DNA from: Hymenobacter baengnokdamensis
GTDB lineage: Bacteria; Bacteroidota; Bacteroidia; Cytophagales; Hymenobacteraceae
Direction of reading: 5' to 3'
DNA: 64,000 nucleotides
Assembly (NCBI RefSeq): GCF_008728635.1
Contig: NZ_CP044285.1
Span: 1,860,001-1,924,000, forward strand
Made by a program: the position numbers and the translations under genes. Each line of letters begins with the position of its first letter. Positions within the stretch are counted from its first letter, which is position 1. Shown here piece by piece: positions 1 to 8,482 of this stretch. A model generated the notes under the pieces. That model did no database searches. It had not been told where the DNA came from and saw nothing but the letters and a program-made list of their open reading frames with translations.

Positions 1-1403
1 TTCAGCAGCCAGTCGGTGGCCACCGCGGCCGACGGGCAGCTGGCGGGCCAGCTCACGATGAGCAACCCGCAAACCACCCGCACTACCGACTTGGGCACCA
101 ATCTGAATTACCGGCTGGCCTTAGACAGTACCGGCCGTGAGCTGACGGCCGACGCCGACCTGGTGCACTACACCAGCGCCCTGCACCAGCAGTTCAACGT
201 GCTCACCCCCCCCCGCCTGGTGCCACTGGTGCCTTGAGTGGGCAGCAGCGCAGCGACCAAAGCGCGGATGTATTGATTCGGGCCTTGAAGGCCGACTACG
301 TTCACCCGCTAGCCGGCACCCCCTGGCGCGCCGAGGCTGGGGCGAAAGCCAGCTGGGTGACCACCCATAGCGCCATTACCTTCGACCAGCTGCAGCAGGA
401 CGAGTGGCAGCCAGACGCTAGCCGCAGCAACCAGTTTCAGTACGACGAAGTAATTGAGGCGGGCTACGCTTCGCTGAGCACTACCCTGCACCAATGGGAG
501 CTAAAGGCCGGCCTGCGCGGGGAGCATACCTACTCGTTGGGCCAGTCGCCCGGCACCAGCCAGCGGGTAGAGCGCAACTATTTTCAGCTTTTCCCATCGG
601 CCTTCGTCAGCCGCCAAGTGGGGGAGCACGACCAGGTGAGCGTGGCGGCAGGCCGTCGCATTACGCGGCCCACTTACCAGAATCTGAACCCCTTTGTCAG
701 CTACACGGATGCTTACACGGCTATCCAGGGTAACCCGTTTTTATTGCCGTCGCTAGCCAACTCATTTGTAATTAACTATGTTCATCGTGATTTTCAGGTG
801 CTGAGCTTGAGCTACCTGCGCGAAACCAACGTGGTGAATTTAGTGACTTACCAGAACGACCAGACCAAAGTGACCACCACCCGACCCGAAAACCTTGACC
901 AGGCGCTTACGGTGAGTCTGACCTCGGGTGGGCATATGGAGCTGACCAAGTGGTGGGGCATGGACAACCAGCTCGTGGCGAGCTACGGCGAGGTGCAATC
1001 GCAGGTAGAGGGACAGCAGGTGGAACTGCGCCGCGTTTCGGCCACCTTCAACACCGACCACACCTTGCGCCTGCCCAGGCAGTACCAACTGCTGGTTAGC
1101 GGCAGTTACAGCTCGCCCAGTGTGCAAGGGCTATACTACCTGCGGTCGAGCGGCTACCTGAACCTGGGCCTCAAAAAGCAGCTCTGGAACGGCCGCGCTA
1201 CGCTCAGCCTGCGCGCCAGCGACCTGCTGCGTACCAACCGCTACCGCAGCGTCGTCACCTACAACAACATCAATATGGTATGGAATAACCAGTGGGAGAG
1301 CCGCCGGGTGTCGCTGACGCTCACCATGAAGCTGAGCAGTGGCAAAACCCACGCCAGCCATGCTAGCGGCAGTAGCGACGAAGAAGGCCGGGCCGGCCAC
1401 TAG
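1..1403 (+). pseudogene. C-terminal part of an outer-membrane beta-barrel receptor (TonB-dependent/OMP_b-brl_3 type), frameshifted
   Basis: The gene enters from the left window edge already open. Its first 78 codons read in one frame and then end at a stop at 235-237. From about 216 to the stop at 1401-1403 a second frame continues the same kind of protein: alternating amphipathic strands rich in aromatic residues, motifs such as RNYFQLFPSAF, RPTYQNLNPF and QGNPFLLPS, and a final strand RVSLTLTMKL. These are typical of the C-terminal barrel of Bacteroidota TonB-dependent receptors with an outer-membrane beta-barrel domain. The frames join at a run of nine C (206-214). One extra C would restore a continuous protein through the junction. 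The protein would sit in the outer membrane; its ligand is not visible. Either a real pseudogene, a slippage-prone tract, or a sequencing error. Confidence 0.75.
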
Positions 1404-1443
1404 CCGGGCGGCACCCTGGCGGGGACAGGCCATGCACAGCCAG

Positions 1444-1710
1444 CTAAGAAACGGGTTAAGTTAGCAAGTTTGTGGCATGCCGCAAAAGCGTTATAGCGTA
1501 GACTTAACCGCTCGTCAACGGCAGCGCAGAGTGCCTCTTTTTGTAGTGCAGCGTATGAGCAAGTGGCCGCTCCCGGCTATCGTTAAGGCATCTGCTATGT
1601 GCTTAGGAACGGCCGCGTCTGGCGGGATGTGCCCGCCGACTTGCCCCGTGGGCAACGGTCTACGGCTATTTGCCGGCTAGAGTGCCAATGGCACCTGGGA
1701 GCTGGTGAGT
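1444..1710 (+). pseudogene. Decayed 5' part of an IS5-type transposase gene (IS relic 1)
   Basis: The first 28 or so codons after the ATG at 1477 closely match those of the IS5-type element at 2231-3040 (QKRYS-DLT-RQ start, PLFVVQR, SKWPL). The next part also aligns at nucleotide level up to about 1710, but with indels and an early stop at 1678-1680. A left-end-like sequence, diverged from the inverted repeat at 2231, lies at 1444-1463. The 3' half of the element is missing. This is a truncated, non-functional copy of the same element family. Confidence 0.75.
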
Positions 1711-1823
1711 AGCCGCCCGCGCCACGCATTAGTCTTGCCAGGGGTAGCATATTCCTAACCTGGCAGTGCTGAATTCCCGATGAGGCAAATCATTATAAAC
1801 GAATGGTATACATTGGCAAGCGT

Positions 1824-1897
1824 ACCCGCCTGGCGGCAAACAAAACGGTTCGTTGGCCAATTGGCCAACGAACCGTTTTGTTTGCCGCCAGGCGGGT
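1824..1897. repeat. Perfect 74-bp palindrome (two 37-nt arms, no loop)
   Basis: Bases 1824-1860 are exactly the reverse complement of 1861-1897, with the axis between 1860 and 1861 (GGCCAA/TTGGCC). The symmetry stops at once outside (T at 1823, G at 1898). There is no spacer and no mismatch. It lies in non-coding IS debris. It is not an obvious intrinsic terminator because no T-run follows. It could be a cruciform-forming site, a fused pair of element ends, or an assembly fold-back artefact. Confidence 0.9.
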
Positions 1898-1906
1898 GTC
1901 TCTATC

Positions 1907-2076
1907 TCAGCAGCAGGGCTGGTTGTAAAAGTATACCTGGTAACTCTGGGTAATTACCCTATTCAGCCAAACCCATCCTCATCGCCCGGCCAACGTGCTC
2001 AACCGCGCATCGCTCAGCCCAGGACGGTGGCTTTTTCGAGCGAGAACGGCTTGCTGAGCTTGTTGACAGATTTGAC
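1907..2076 (-). pseudogene. Relic of a class I lanthipeptide-like precursor (leader plus possible core)
   Basis: Read on the minus strand from 2076, the frame gives KSVNKLSKPFSLEKATVLG and then a stop. One base out of phase, the text continues as LSDARLSTLAGR before a stop at 1979-1981. Together they resemble a Bacteroidota class I lanthipeptide leader (Lys/Leu-rich helix, 'LEKATVL', then an 'L..LAGG'-like end). The LSTLAG hexamer is shared with the neighbouring relic at 2123-2230. Past the stop, the same frame would give a short Tyr-rich tail ending in two Cys at 1907-1915, which could be core remains. The start codon position reads GTC instead of ATG. The family assignment is by pattern only; no modification enzyme is in the window. 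Confidence 0.45.
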
Positions 2077-2122
2077 GCGGGGAAAGATTCTTTGCTGAAA
2101 TAGAACACCTAACGGCGTCTGC

Positions 2123-2230
2123 CTAGAGCGTTTGCTGCTTGGTGTTATTGTTGCAGGAGTTGAAGCCGCACGAGTCGGCCACCAGCTCATCCTGCTGGGC
2201 ACCGCCCTTGCCGCCAGCGAGGGTGCTTAG
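2123..2230 (-). pseudogene. 3' fragment of a class I lanthipeptide-like precursor, cut by the IS5 element
   Basis: On the minus strand this reads LSTLAGGKGGAQQDELVADS followed by CGFNSCNNNTKQQTL and a stop (TAG at 2125-2123). A leader-type 'LSTLAGG' end followed by a short segment with two Cys and several Ser/Thr is the layout of a double-glycine lanthipeptide precursor. The upstream part is lost: an in-frame TAG lies just inside the IS left end, and beyond the IS only an IS630 scrap is found. It shares LSTLAG with the relic at 1907-2076, which suggests a former tandem array of precursor genes. No LanB/LanC or transporter gene is visible. Confidence 0.5.
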
Positions 2231-3040
2231 AAGCTATTTAAGTTAGTAAGTTTGCTGCATGCAGCAAAAGCGTTATAGCTCGGACTTAACTGAGCGTCAA
2301 TGGGAGCGCATTGCCCCACTTTTTGTTGTGCAGCGCACCAGCAAATGGCCACTTCGAGCGATTGGGAACGGCCTTTTCTACGTGCTTAAAAACGGCTGTG
2401 TCTGGCGGGATGTCCCCGCTGACCTGCCGCCGTGGGTGACGGTGTACTGCTACTTTGCCAAGTGGAGCGCCGATGGCACGTGGGAGCGCGTGAGTGGCTG
2501 CATAAGCATTGGGGCCCGCGAACGGGCAAAAAAAAGCCCAGCCAACCGCCGTTATCCTCGACAGTCAAAGCGTGAAGAATACGGCCACCAGCACGGCCCG
2601 CGTGGGCTACGATGCGGGCAAACGTGTCAAGGGGCGCAAACGCTTCTTTCTGGTGGACACCCTAGGCAATTTATTGAGCAGCTGCGTAGTGGCCGCCAGT
2701 TGTCATGACGGTGCTACCGCCGCCAAGGTCTGGGATGTTCTAGCGCTGAGCAACGAATTGCTCGACCAAGTGCGAACCGTATTTGTCGATGGGGGCTTCG
2801 GCCAGCGCTTCCGGCAGCAGCTAGCCCGGCGCGGCATCGAAGTCCAAGTGCCAAGGGGCGTGCTGGCGCAAAAAGGCCGCTTTTTCATCCACGCCAAACG
2901 CTGGATAGTCGAGCGCAGTATTGCCTGGGCCGGCAACAATCGGCGCCTAGCCAAGGACTACGAACGCAAAACGACTCATGCTAACGCCTGGCTCTACGTG
3001 GCTAAAATTCGCCGGCTCGCTCGCTTAACTTAAACAGCTT
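2231..3040 (+). mobile_element. IS5-family insertion sequence, nearly complete
   Basis: The element has terminal inverted repeats 2231-2245 and 3026-3040 (AAGCTxTTTAAGTTA, one mismatch). CTTAG flanks it on both sides (2226-2230, 3041-3045). TTAG fits the YTAR target duplication known for IS5-type elements. The length of about 810 bp is normal for the small two-frame IS5 subgroups. It carries one transposase gene in more than one frame (next entry). It interrupts the lanthipeptide-like relic on its left and abuts an IS630 scrap on its right. Confidence 0.8.
2259..3033 (+). pseudogene. IS5-family DDE transposase, frame changes between N- and C-terminal halves
   Basis: The N-terminal half starts at ATG 2259 (QKRYSSDLTERQWERIAPLF; WRDVPADLPPW; WSADGTWERV). 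The C-terminal half (about 2530-3033) has the DDE core: ILDSQSVKNT with the first Asp, then VDGGF with the second Asp, and RWIVERSIAWAGNNRRLAKDYE with the catalytic Glu. The halves lie in different frames. A run of eight A at 2528-2535 is a classic slippage site. A middle segment (LHKHWGPRTGKKK, from 2498) sits in a third frame, so a small deletion near 2490-2497 plus slippage at A8 would be needed to join everything. The element is therefore probably no longer autonomous, although it is recent enough to keep its ends. Confidence 0.7.
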
Positions 3041-3045
3041 CTTAG

Positions 3046-3099
3046 ACAGCTGCAAAAGCAGCAGCGCGATGACAAGGGCTACGTGAAAGTGACGAGAGA
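3046..3099 (+). pseudogene. Short fragment of an IS630-family transposase gene
   Basis: The plus strand reads QLQKQQRDDKGYVKVT, nearly identical to residues 16-30 (LQKQRRDDEGYVKVT) of the full IS630 transposase at 42015-43055. Homology stops at about 3099, where another transposase relic begins. It shows that an IS630 copy was once here and was cut by later insertions. Confidence 0.75.
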
Positions 3100-3104
3100 T
3101 ACCA

Positions 3105-3640
3105 TTTGATGCTGGTCAAGCCGTACTGCAAGGCCCGGCCACCGGTCGCATCAACTTGAGCCAAGTCCAGGATATGACTGGCTTCCGCACTCAGACTCAG
3201 ACAGCGGGTCAGCGACCGCAGGCCGGGCACGCCATCGGCTAAGAATTCCACCGCTGACAGCCTCGGTCCCGGCTGGGCGTACTTGGTCGCGCACATAGTC
3301 TGCCTCGTAGGCTTTGTCGGCTGGTATCCGCTGGCCGGCAGTAAGCGCCGGGGCCAGGCCGCCCTTGCGTGTCACAACTCAGGTGCAGCTTCGTCGAAAA
3401 GCCGCCCCGGTTGCGGCCCAAGGCCAGCGCACCGTTTTTTCGCACCCCAGCCGCGTGCTGGTGGGGCAAATAATCGTGGAATCGGCCATCAGTTCGTCGA
3501 GTCCGGCATCATCCTGTGGTTCGGCCAGCATATTGACTCACAATGTTTTGCGTTTCCAGCGGCTCGGGCGCCCTGATACGGTAGCCCAGGCCCCGAACCG
3601 CTCGGGCAAGCCCCGCTACGGCACCCCGCACCGCAGGCGC
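3105..3640 (-). pseudogene. Decayed IS5-family transposase (IS relic 2)
   Basis: On the minus strand, pieces in shifting frames spell a familiar IS5-type transposase: a GVPxRxLPERFGAWATV segment near 3580-3620, MLAEPQDDAGLDELMADSTI near 3480-3530, HQHAAGVRKNGALALGRNRG followed by GFSTKLHLS near 3370-3460, and LTAGQRIPADKAYEADYVRD near 3280-3340. The 'DST.I..HQHAAG' block carries the first catalytic Asp region. There are several indels and stop codons, so it is dead. It is a different lineage from the 2231-3040 element. Confidence 0.75.
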
Positions 3641-3682
3641 CAGTGCCAGTCTTTTTGCATTACCAAAGCTACCTCAATTGTT

Positions 3683-3729
3683 CACACCCCCTAGCCCTCT
3701 CTCTTAAGGAGAGGGGGCTAGGGGGTGTG
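3683..3729. repeat. Intergenic inverted repeat, CACACCCCCTAGCCC type
   Basis: Left arm 3683-3703 and right arm 3708-3729 pair around a short CTTAAG-containing loop, with one or two irregular positions (CACACCCCCTAGCCC against GGGCTAGGGGGTGTG). There is no T-run, so it looks more like a palindromic intergenic repeat than a terminator. The rest of 3641-3876 holds only this and the next repeat. Confidence 0.7.
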
Positions 3730-3806
3730 GTTTGCGCGGAGAGCAACGCGGTGAGGTAACATCAGGTTATAAAGGAAGGTGTTTGGAAAGTCTATCCCTT
3801 TTATCT

Positions 3807-3840
3807 CGAACGTTATGCTGAGCTTGTCGAGGCATGACGC
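3807..3840. repeat. Degenerate copy of the CATGCTGAGCTTG dispersed repeat
   Basis: CGAACGTTATGCTGAGCTTG followed by TCGAGGCATGAC matches, with a few changes, the right arm of the inverted repeat at 25669-25774 and the copy at 56046-56071. It lies just downstream of lysA. Confidence 0.6.
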
Positions 3841-3876
3841 TCTTTCGCTTTCATCCACTTCCTAACCAGCTTCAAG

Positions 3877-5082
3877 TTATACCTGCCCGGCCAGCAAATC
3901 CTCAAACGTCTGGCGTCGGCGAATCAGGCGCGGGGCTTTTTCACCATCAAGCAGCACTTCGGCGGGGCGCAGGCGCGAGTTGAACGAGCTGCTCATCTCG
4001 AAGCCGTAGGCTCCGGCATTGTGAAAAGCTAATATGTCACCCTCGCGCACCTCGGGCAGCAGGCGGTCCCAGGCAAAGGTGTCGGTTTCGCAGATATTGC
4101 CTACTACCGTGTACAGGCGCTCCGGTCCGTTGGGGTGCGAGAGGTTGCTGATATAGTGATAGGCATCGTACATCATGGGCCGGATGAGGTGGTTAAAACC
4201 CGAATTGACGCCCGCAAATACCGTAGCCGTGGTGTGCTTTACCGTCGAAACTTCGACCAGCAAGTAGCCGCTTTCGCTCACCAGGTACTTGCCGGGCTCA
4301 AACCAGGCTTCGAGCGGCCGGCCGTACTCGTGCTCAAACTCTTTGAAAGCGGCCGCCACTTGCTGGCCCAGGCCGTTTACGTCGGTTTCGGGGTCGCCGG
4401 GCTTGTAAGGCACTTTAAAGCCGGAGCCTAGGTCCAGGAAATCGAGATTCGGAAAGCGACGGGCCGCCTCGAAAATGACGTCGAGCACCCGCAAAAACAC
4501 GCTCAGGTCTTTGATTTCGGAGCCCGTGTGCATGTGCAGGCCGCGCACGTGCAGGCCGGTGCCTTTCACCACGCGCTCGAGGTGGCGCAGCTGGTGAATG
4601 CTGATGCCAAACTTGCTGTCGATGTGGCCGGTCGATATTTTATAGTTGCCGCCCGCCTCAATGTGCGGGTTGAGGCGCACACAAACCGGGTATGAGCCGC
4701 CAAACGTAGCCCCGAAGCGCTCAAGCAGCGACAGGTTATCAATATTGAGGTTAACGCCCAGGTCTTTCGCTTCTACCAGTTCCTCAAAGGCCACGCTGTT
4801 GGGCGTAAACAGAATATTCTCAGGCGCGAAGCCTACGTGCAGCCCCAGCTTTACCTCATTGATACTCACGCAGTCGAGGCCCGCGCCTTCTTCCAGCAGC
4901 ACTTTCAGGATGGCTACGTTGGTGAGCGCTTTGCAAGCGTAAAAAAACCGCGTGGGGTGAGCGCTGAAAGCAGTAGTAAGCTTTTGATACTGAGCCCGAA
5001 TAGTATCGGCCTGGTACACATAAAGCGGAGTGCCAAACTGCGCGGCGGCAGCCAGTAGGGTAGAGGCAGGAAGTGCAGACAT
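3877..5082 (-). CDS. lysA: Diaminopimelate decarboxylase
   Basis: This is a PLP enzyme that decarboxylates meso-diaminopimelate to L-lysine, the last step of lysine synthesis, in the cytosol. Features seen: the PLP-lysine motif FYACKALTN near residue 50, HMHTGSEI and LDLGSGF in the barrel, EPGKYLVSESGYLL, and the C-terminal CETDTFAWDRLLPEVREGD with the substrate-binding Cys/Glu segment. The 401-residue length is normal for the family. The frame is open further upstream, but MSALPASTLLAAAAQFGTPL at 5082 is the natural family start. The extra 37 codons would run into the region in front of the divergent DinB gene. It stands alone; no other lysine genes are adjacent. Confidence 0.93.
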   Translation of the reverse strand: MSALPASTLLAAAAQFGTPLYVYQADTIRAQYQKLTTAFSAHPTRFFYACKALTNVAILKVLLEEGAGLDCVSINEVKLGLHVGFAPENILFTPNSVAFEELVEAKDLGVNLNIDNLSLLERFGATFGGSYPVCVRLNPHIEAGGNYKISTGHIDSKFGISIHQLRHLERVVKGTGLHVRGLHMHTGSEIKDLSVFLRVLDVIFEAARRFPNLDFLDLGSGFKVPYKPGDPETDVNGLGQQVAAAFKEFEHEYGRPLEAWFEPGKYLVSESGYLLVEVSTVKHTTATVFAGVNSGFNHLIRPMMYDAYHYISNLSHPNGPERLYTVVGNICETDTFAWDRLLPEVREGDILAFHNAGAYGFEMSSSFNSRLRPAEVLLDGEKAPRLIRRRQTFEDLLAGQV

Positions 5083-5179
5083 AAGTACGGGCAAAAATAC
5101 GACCGAAGGCGGCCTGTTTAATGGCCAGGCCCCGGACCAAATACCCTGCCGATTGTTATTTCCGAAAAAAGTCAAGCCT

Positions 5180-5701
5180 ATGCCTTCATCCAAGCCTCAA
5201 CCCCTGCCCGAAGTATGGCTGCGCGGCCCTCTGCCTGGCGTGCCGCCGCTGCTCCAGCCGGTAGCCCACGCGCTGCTGCAGGCCCGCGAGGAAATAGCCG
5301 AAATAATGGCCGGCTTTCCGGCCGGGAAGCTGGCCGAACGGCCGCTGGGGCTGGCTTCAGTGGGCTTTCACCTGCGGCACCTGGCGGGCGTGCTCGACCG
5401 CACCTTCACGTACGCCCGGGGTGAGGCGCTAACTGAAAGTCAGCTAGCCTACCTGGCTGCCGAGGGCCAGCCACCCACGCACTTGGGTGCCGCCCTGGAG
5501 CTGACGCAGGCATTTGATAGGCAGGTAGACAAGGCACTTGCCCAACTCGTGGCTACTGCCGAAGGCACACTGCCCGAGTGGCGCGGCGTGGGTCGGGCGC
5601 AGCTGCCGAGCACCGTTATGGGCTTATTGGTGCATGCCGCCGAGCACACCACGCGCCACGTGGGGCAGCTGCTGGTGACGGCGCGGGTGGTAACCAGCTA
5701 A
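5180..5701 (+). CDS. DinB-superfamily protein
   Basis: 173 residues with the four-helix layout of DinB/YfiT-like putative metalloproteins. The likely metal-ligand histidines sit in GFHLRHLAGVLDR (about residue 60) and in HAAEHTTRHVGQLL near the C-terminus. Family members are thought to be thiol-dependent transferases or stress proteins, but no substrate can be read from this sequence. The ATG at 5180 is preferred over an upstream open frame because the protein before it is low-quality sequence antisense to the lysA start. It is divergent from lysA with a gap of about 100 bp, and convergent with the flavin oxidoreductase downstream, sharing the hairpin at 5711-5745. Confidence 0.85.
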   Translation: MPSSKPQPLPEVWLRGPLPGVPPLLQPVAHALLQAREEIAEIMAGFPAGKLAERPLGLASVGFHLRHLAGVLDRTFTYARGEALTESQLAYLAAEGQPPTHLGAALELTQAFDRQVDKALAQLVATAEGTLPEWRGVGRAQLPSTVMGLLVHAAEHTTRHVGQLLVTARVVTS

Positions 5702-5710
5702 AGCCGAGCC

Positions 5711-5745
5711 AGCCGCTACCCGCTGTTCACGGGTAGCGGCTTTTG
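5711..5745. terminator. Intrinsic terminator between convergent genes
   Basis: AGCCGCTACCCG (5711-5722) pairs perfectly with CGGGTAGCGGCT (5730-5741) around a 7-nt loop and is followed by TTTT. It ends the DinB gene; the minus-strand gene ends at 5754, so it may serve both. Confidence 0.85.
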
Positions 5746-5753
5746 CCAACTGC

Positions 5754-6842
<1,089 letters not shown>

Positions 6843-7029
6843 TTAGTCAGTGATTGATAGGCGAAAAACAAACTGCTGAAGTTACTAAAAGCCCCTGACT
6901 ATTCTTCCCTAACCGCAAACTGTTGCCCCCGGTTGCCACGGTTGGGCTTACTCGCCGTTCGGCAACACTTTACGCCTTCGGGTACGTACAGACAGGCCAC
7001 GCTAACAGCTCAAATACAGTAAATTCACT

Positions 7030-8391
7030 ATGTTTCAGGAAAATTCCACCGCGGCGGCCCTCGACCAGATGGCCGCCCAAACCCAGGCGGCCACCAGCTG
7101 CGATACCTCGCGCCGCCAGTTTATCAACCATGCCGGGCGCGGCCTGCTGGCGGTAGGCGTGGCCACGGCCTTGCCGCTGGCCTCGGCCGAGGCCGGCGAC
7201 CTTGGCGGCCTCGGCCTGCCGGCCGCCACTGGTCCGCTCGATGTGAAGCTGCCATCGCTTTCGGCCCCCACCGACCCCAAGTCGGAAGACCCGTTCAACC
7301 CCGATGCGCCCGACCGGCGGGTGGGCTTTGCCATTGTGGGCCTGGGGCGGCTCGCGCTCACCGAGATTTTGCCCGCCTTTGGCAAAAGCAAGCATGCCCG
7401 GCCCGTGGCGCTGGTGAGCGGCGACGCCGATAAGATGAGCAAAGTGGCGCAGCAATACGGTATTAAGGCAAGCAGCTGCTACTCGTACCAGACCTACGAC
7501 AATCTCAAAAACAATCCTGAAGTCGAGGTTATCTACATTGTGCTGCCCAATGCGCTGCACCACGAATACACGCTACGCGGCGCCAGGGCCGGCAAGCATA
7601 TTCTTTGTGAAAAGCCAATGGCGACGTCGGTCAAAGAGTGCGAGGAGATGATTGCGGCCTGCCAGAAAGCCGGCAAAAAGCTCATGATTGCCTATCGTAT
7701 CCAGTACGAGCCGCTCAACCGCATGGCGCAGAAGGCGGTGCGCGAAAAAACCTACGGTACTACCAAGCTCATCCAGATGATGAACTGCCAGAATGAGGCC
7801 CACGACCAGCAGTGGCGCCACAAAAAGGCGCTGGCCGGCGGCGGCTCGCTGCCCGACGTGGGTCTGTACTGCCTCAACACCACGCGCTTTCTGCTGGGCG
7901 AAGAGCCCACCGAAGTTTCGGCCCAGATTTATAGCACGCCCGGCGACGACCGATTCAAGGAAATCGAAGAGAATGTGAGCTTTACCCTGCGCTTTCCCAG
8001 CGGTGTTATCTCGCAGTGCATAAGCGGCTACGGCACATTTAATGCGAAAAGCTATGCCGTGCACGCCGAAACGGGCACCATTAAAATGGACCCGGCTTTC
8101 TCTTATAATGGCCTGGCCCAGGAGCGCGAGCATGCCCCCGGCGGCAAGCAAACCACCGAAAAGCCCAGCAATCCCGGCAAAGACCAGTTTGCCCTCGAAA
8201 TGGACCACATGGCCGAGTGCGTGCGCCAGAATAAAACGCCTTACACCCCCGGCGAAGAAGGCCTGCAAGACCAGCGCATTATGGAAGCTATCTATCAGTC
8301 GGCCAAAGAAAACCGGCCCGTAAAGCTGACCATTGGCGTGGGTAAAACGGATGCCTTCCGCGGCACGCCGCCTAGCGAAGAAGCCAGCTAG
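7030..8391 (+). CDS. Tat-exported Gfo/Idh/MocA-family oxidoreductase (glucose-fructose oxidoreductase-like)
   Basis: 453 residues. A twin-arginine signal is visible at about residues 27-55 (SRRQFINHAGRGLLAVGVAT, then LPLASAEA), so the folded NAD(P)-bound enzyme is probably exported to the periplasm. The Rossmann domain starts at VGFAIVGLGRLALTEILPAF; EKPMATSVKECEEM carries the family EKP lysine. The C-terminal substrate domain includes LPDVGLYCLNTTRFLLGEEP with the conserved Asp and the Tyr/Cys position. The family oxidises or reduces sugars and related polyols; the substrate cannot be read here. The periplasmic Tat-exported glucose-fructose oxidoreductase is the closest architectural parallel. 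It is monocistronic, facing the convergent gene at 8483-9796. Confidence 0.9.
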   Translation: MFQENSTAAALDQMAAQTQAATSCDTSRRQFINHAGRGLLAVGVATALPLASAEAGDLGGLGLPAATGPLDVKLPSLSAPTDPKSEDPFNPDAPDRRVGFAIVGLGRLALTEILPAFGKSKHARPVALVSGDADKMSKVAQQYGIKASSCYSYQTYDNLKNNPEVEVIYIVLPNALHHEYTLRGARAGKHILCEKPMATSVKECEEMIAACQKAGKKLMIAYRIQYEPLNRMAQKAVREKTYGTTKLIQMMNCQNEAHDQQWRHKKALAGGGSLPDVGLYCLNTTRFLLGEEPTEVSAQIYSTPGDDRFKEIEENVSFTLRFPSGVISQCISGYGTFNAKSYAVHAETGTIKMDPAFSYNGLAQEREHAPGGKQTTEKPSNPGKDQFALEMDHMAECVRQNKTPYTPGEEGLQDQRIMEAIYQSAKENRPVKLTIGVGKTDAFRGTPPSEEAS

Positions 8392-8482
8392 CAGCGGCCC
8401 ATACCAAGCGAAAGCCAGGTCTGAAGCCGTACAGGATTAACCCGGCTTCCAGGCGCCAGAGATAGTAAATAATTGATAATAG

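Noticed and set aside
1853..2098. Plus-strand frame starting inside the 74-bp palindrome
   Set aside because: It exists only because the palindrome and relics lack stops; no motif, and the opposite strand has the lanthipeptide-like text.
3283..3694. Plus-strand frames over the second IS relic
   Set aside because: They are complements of a recognisable, broken minus-strand IS5 transposase.
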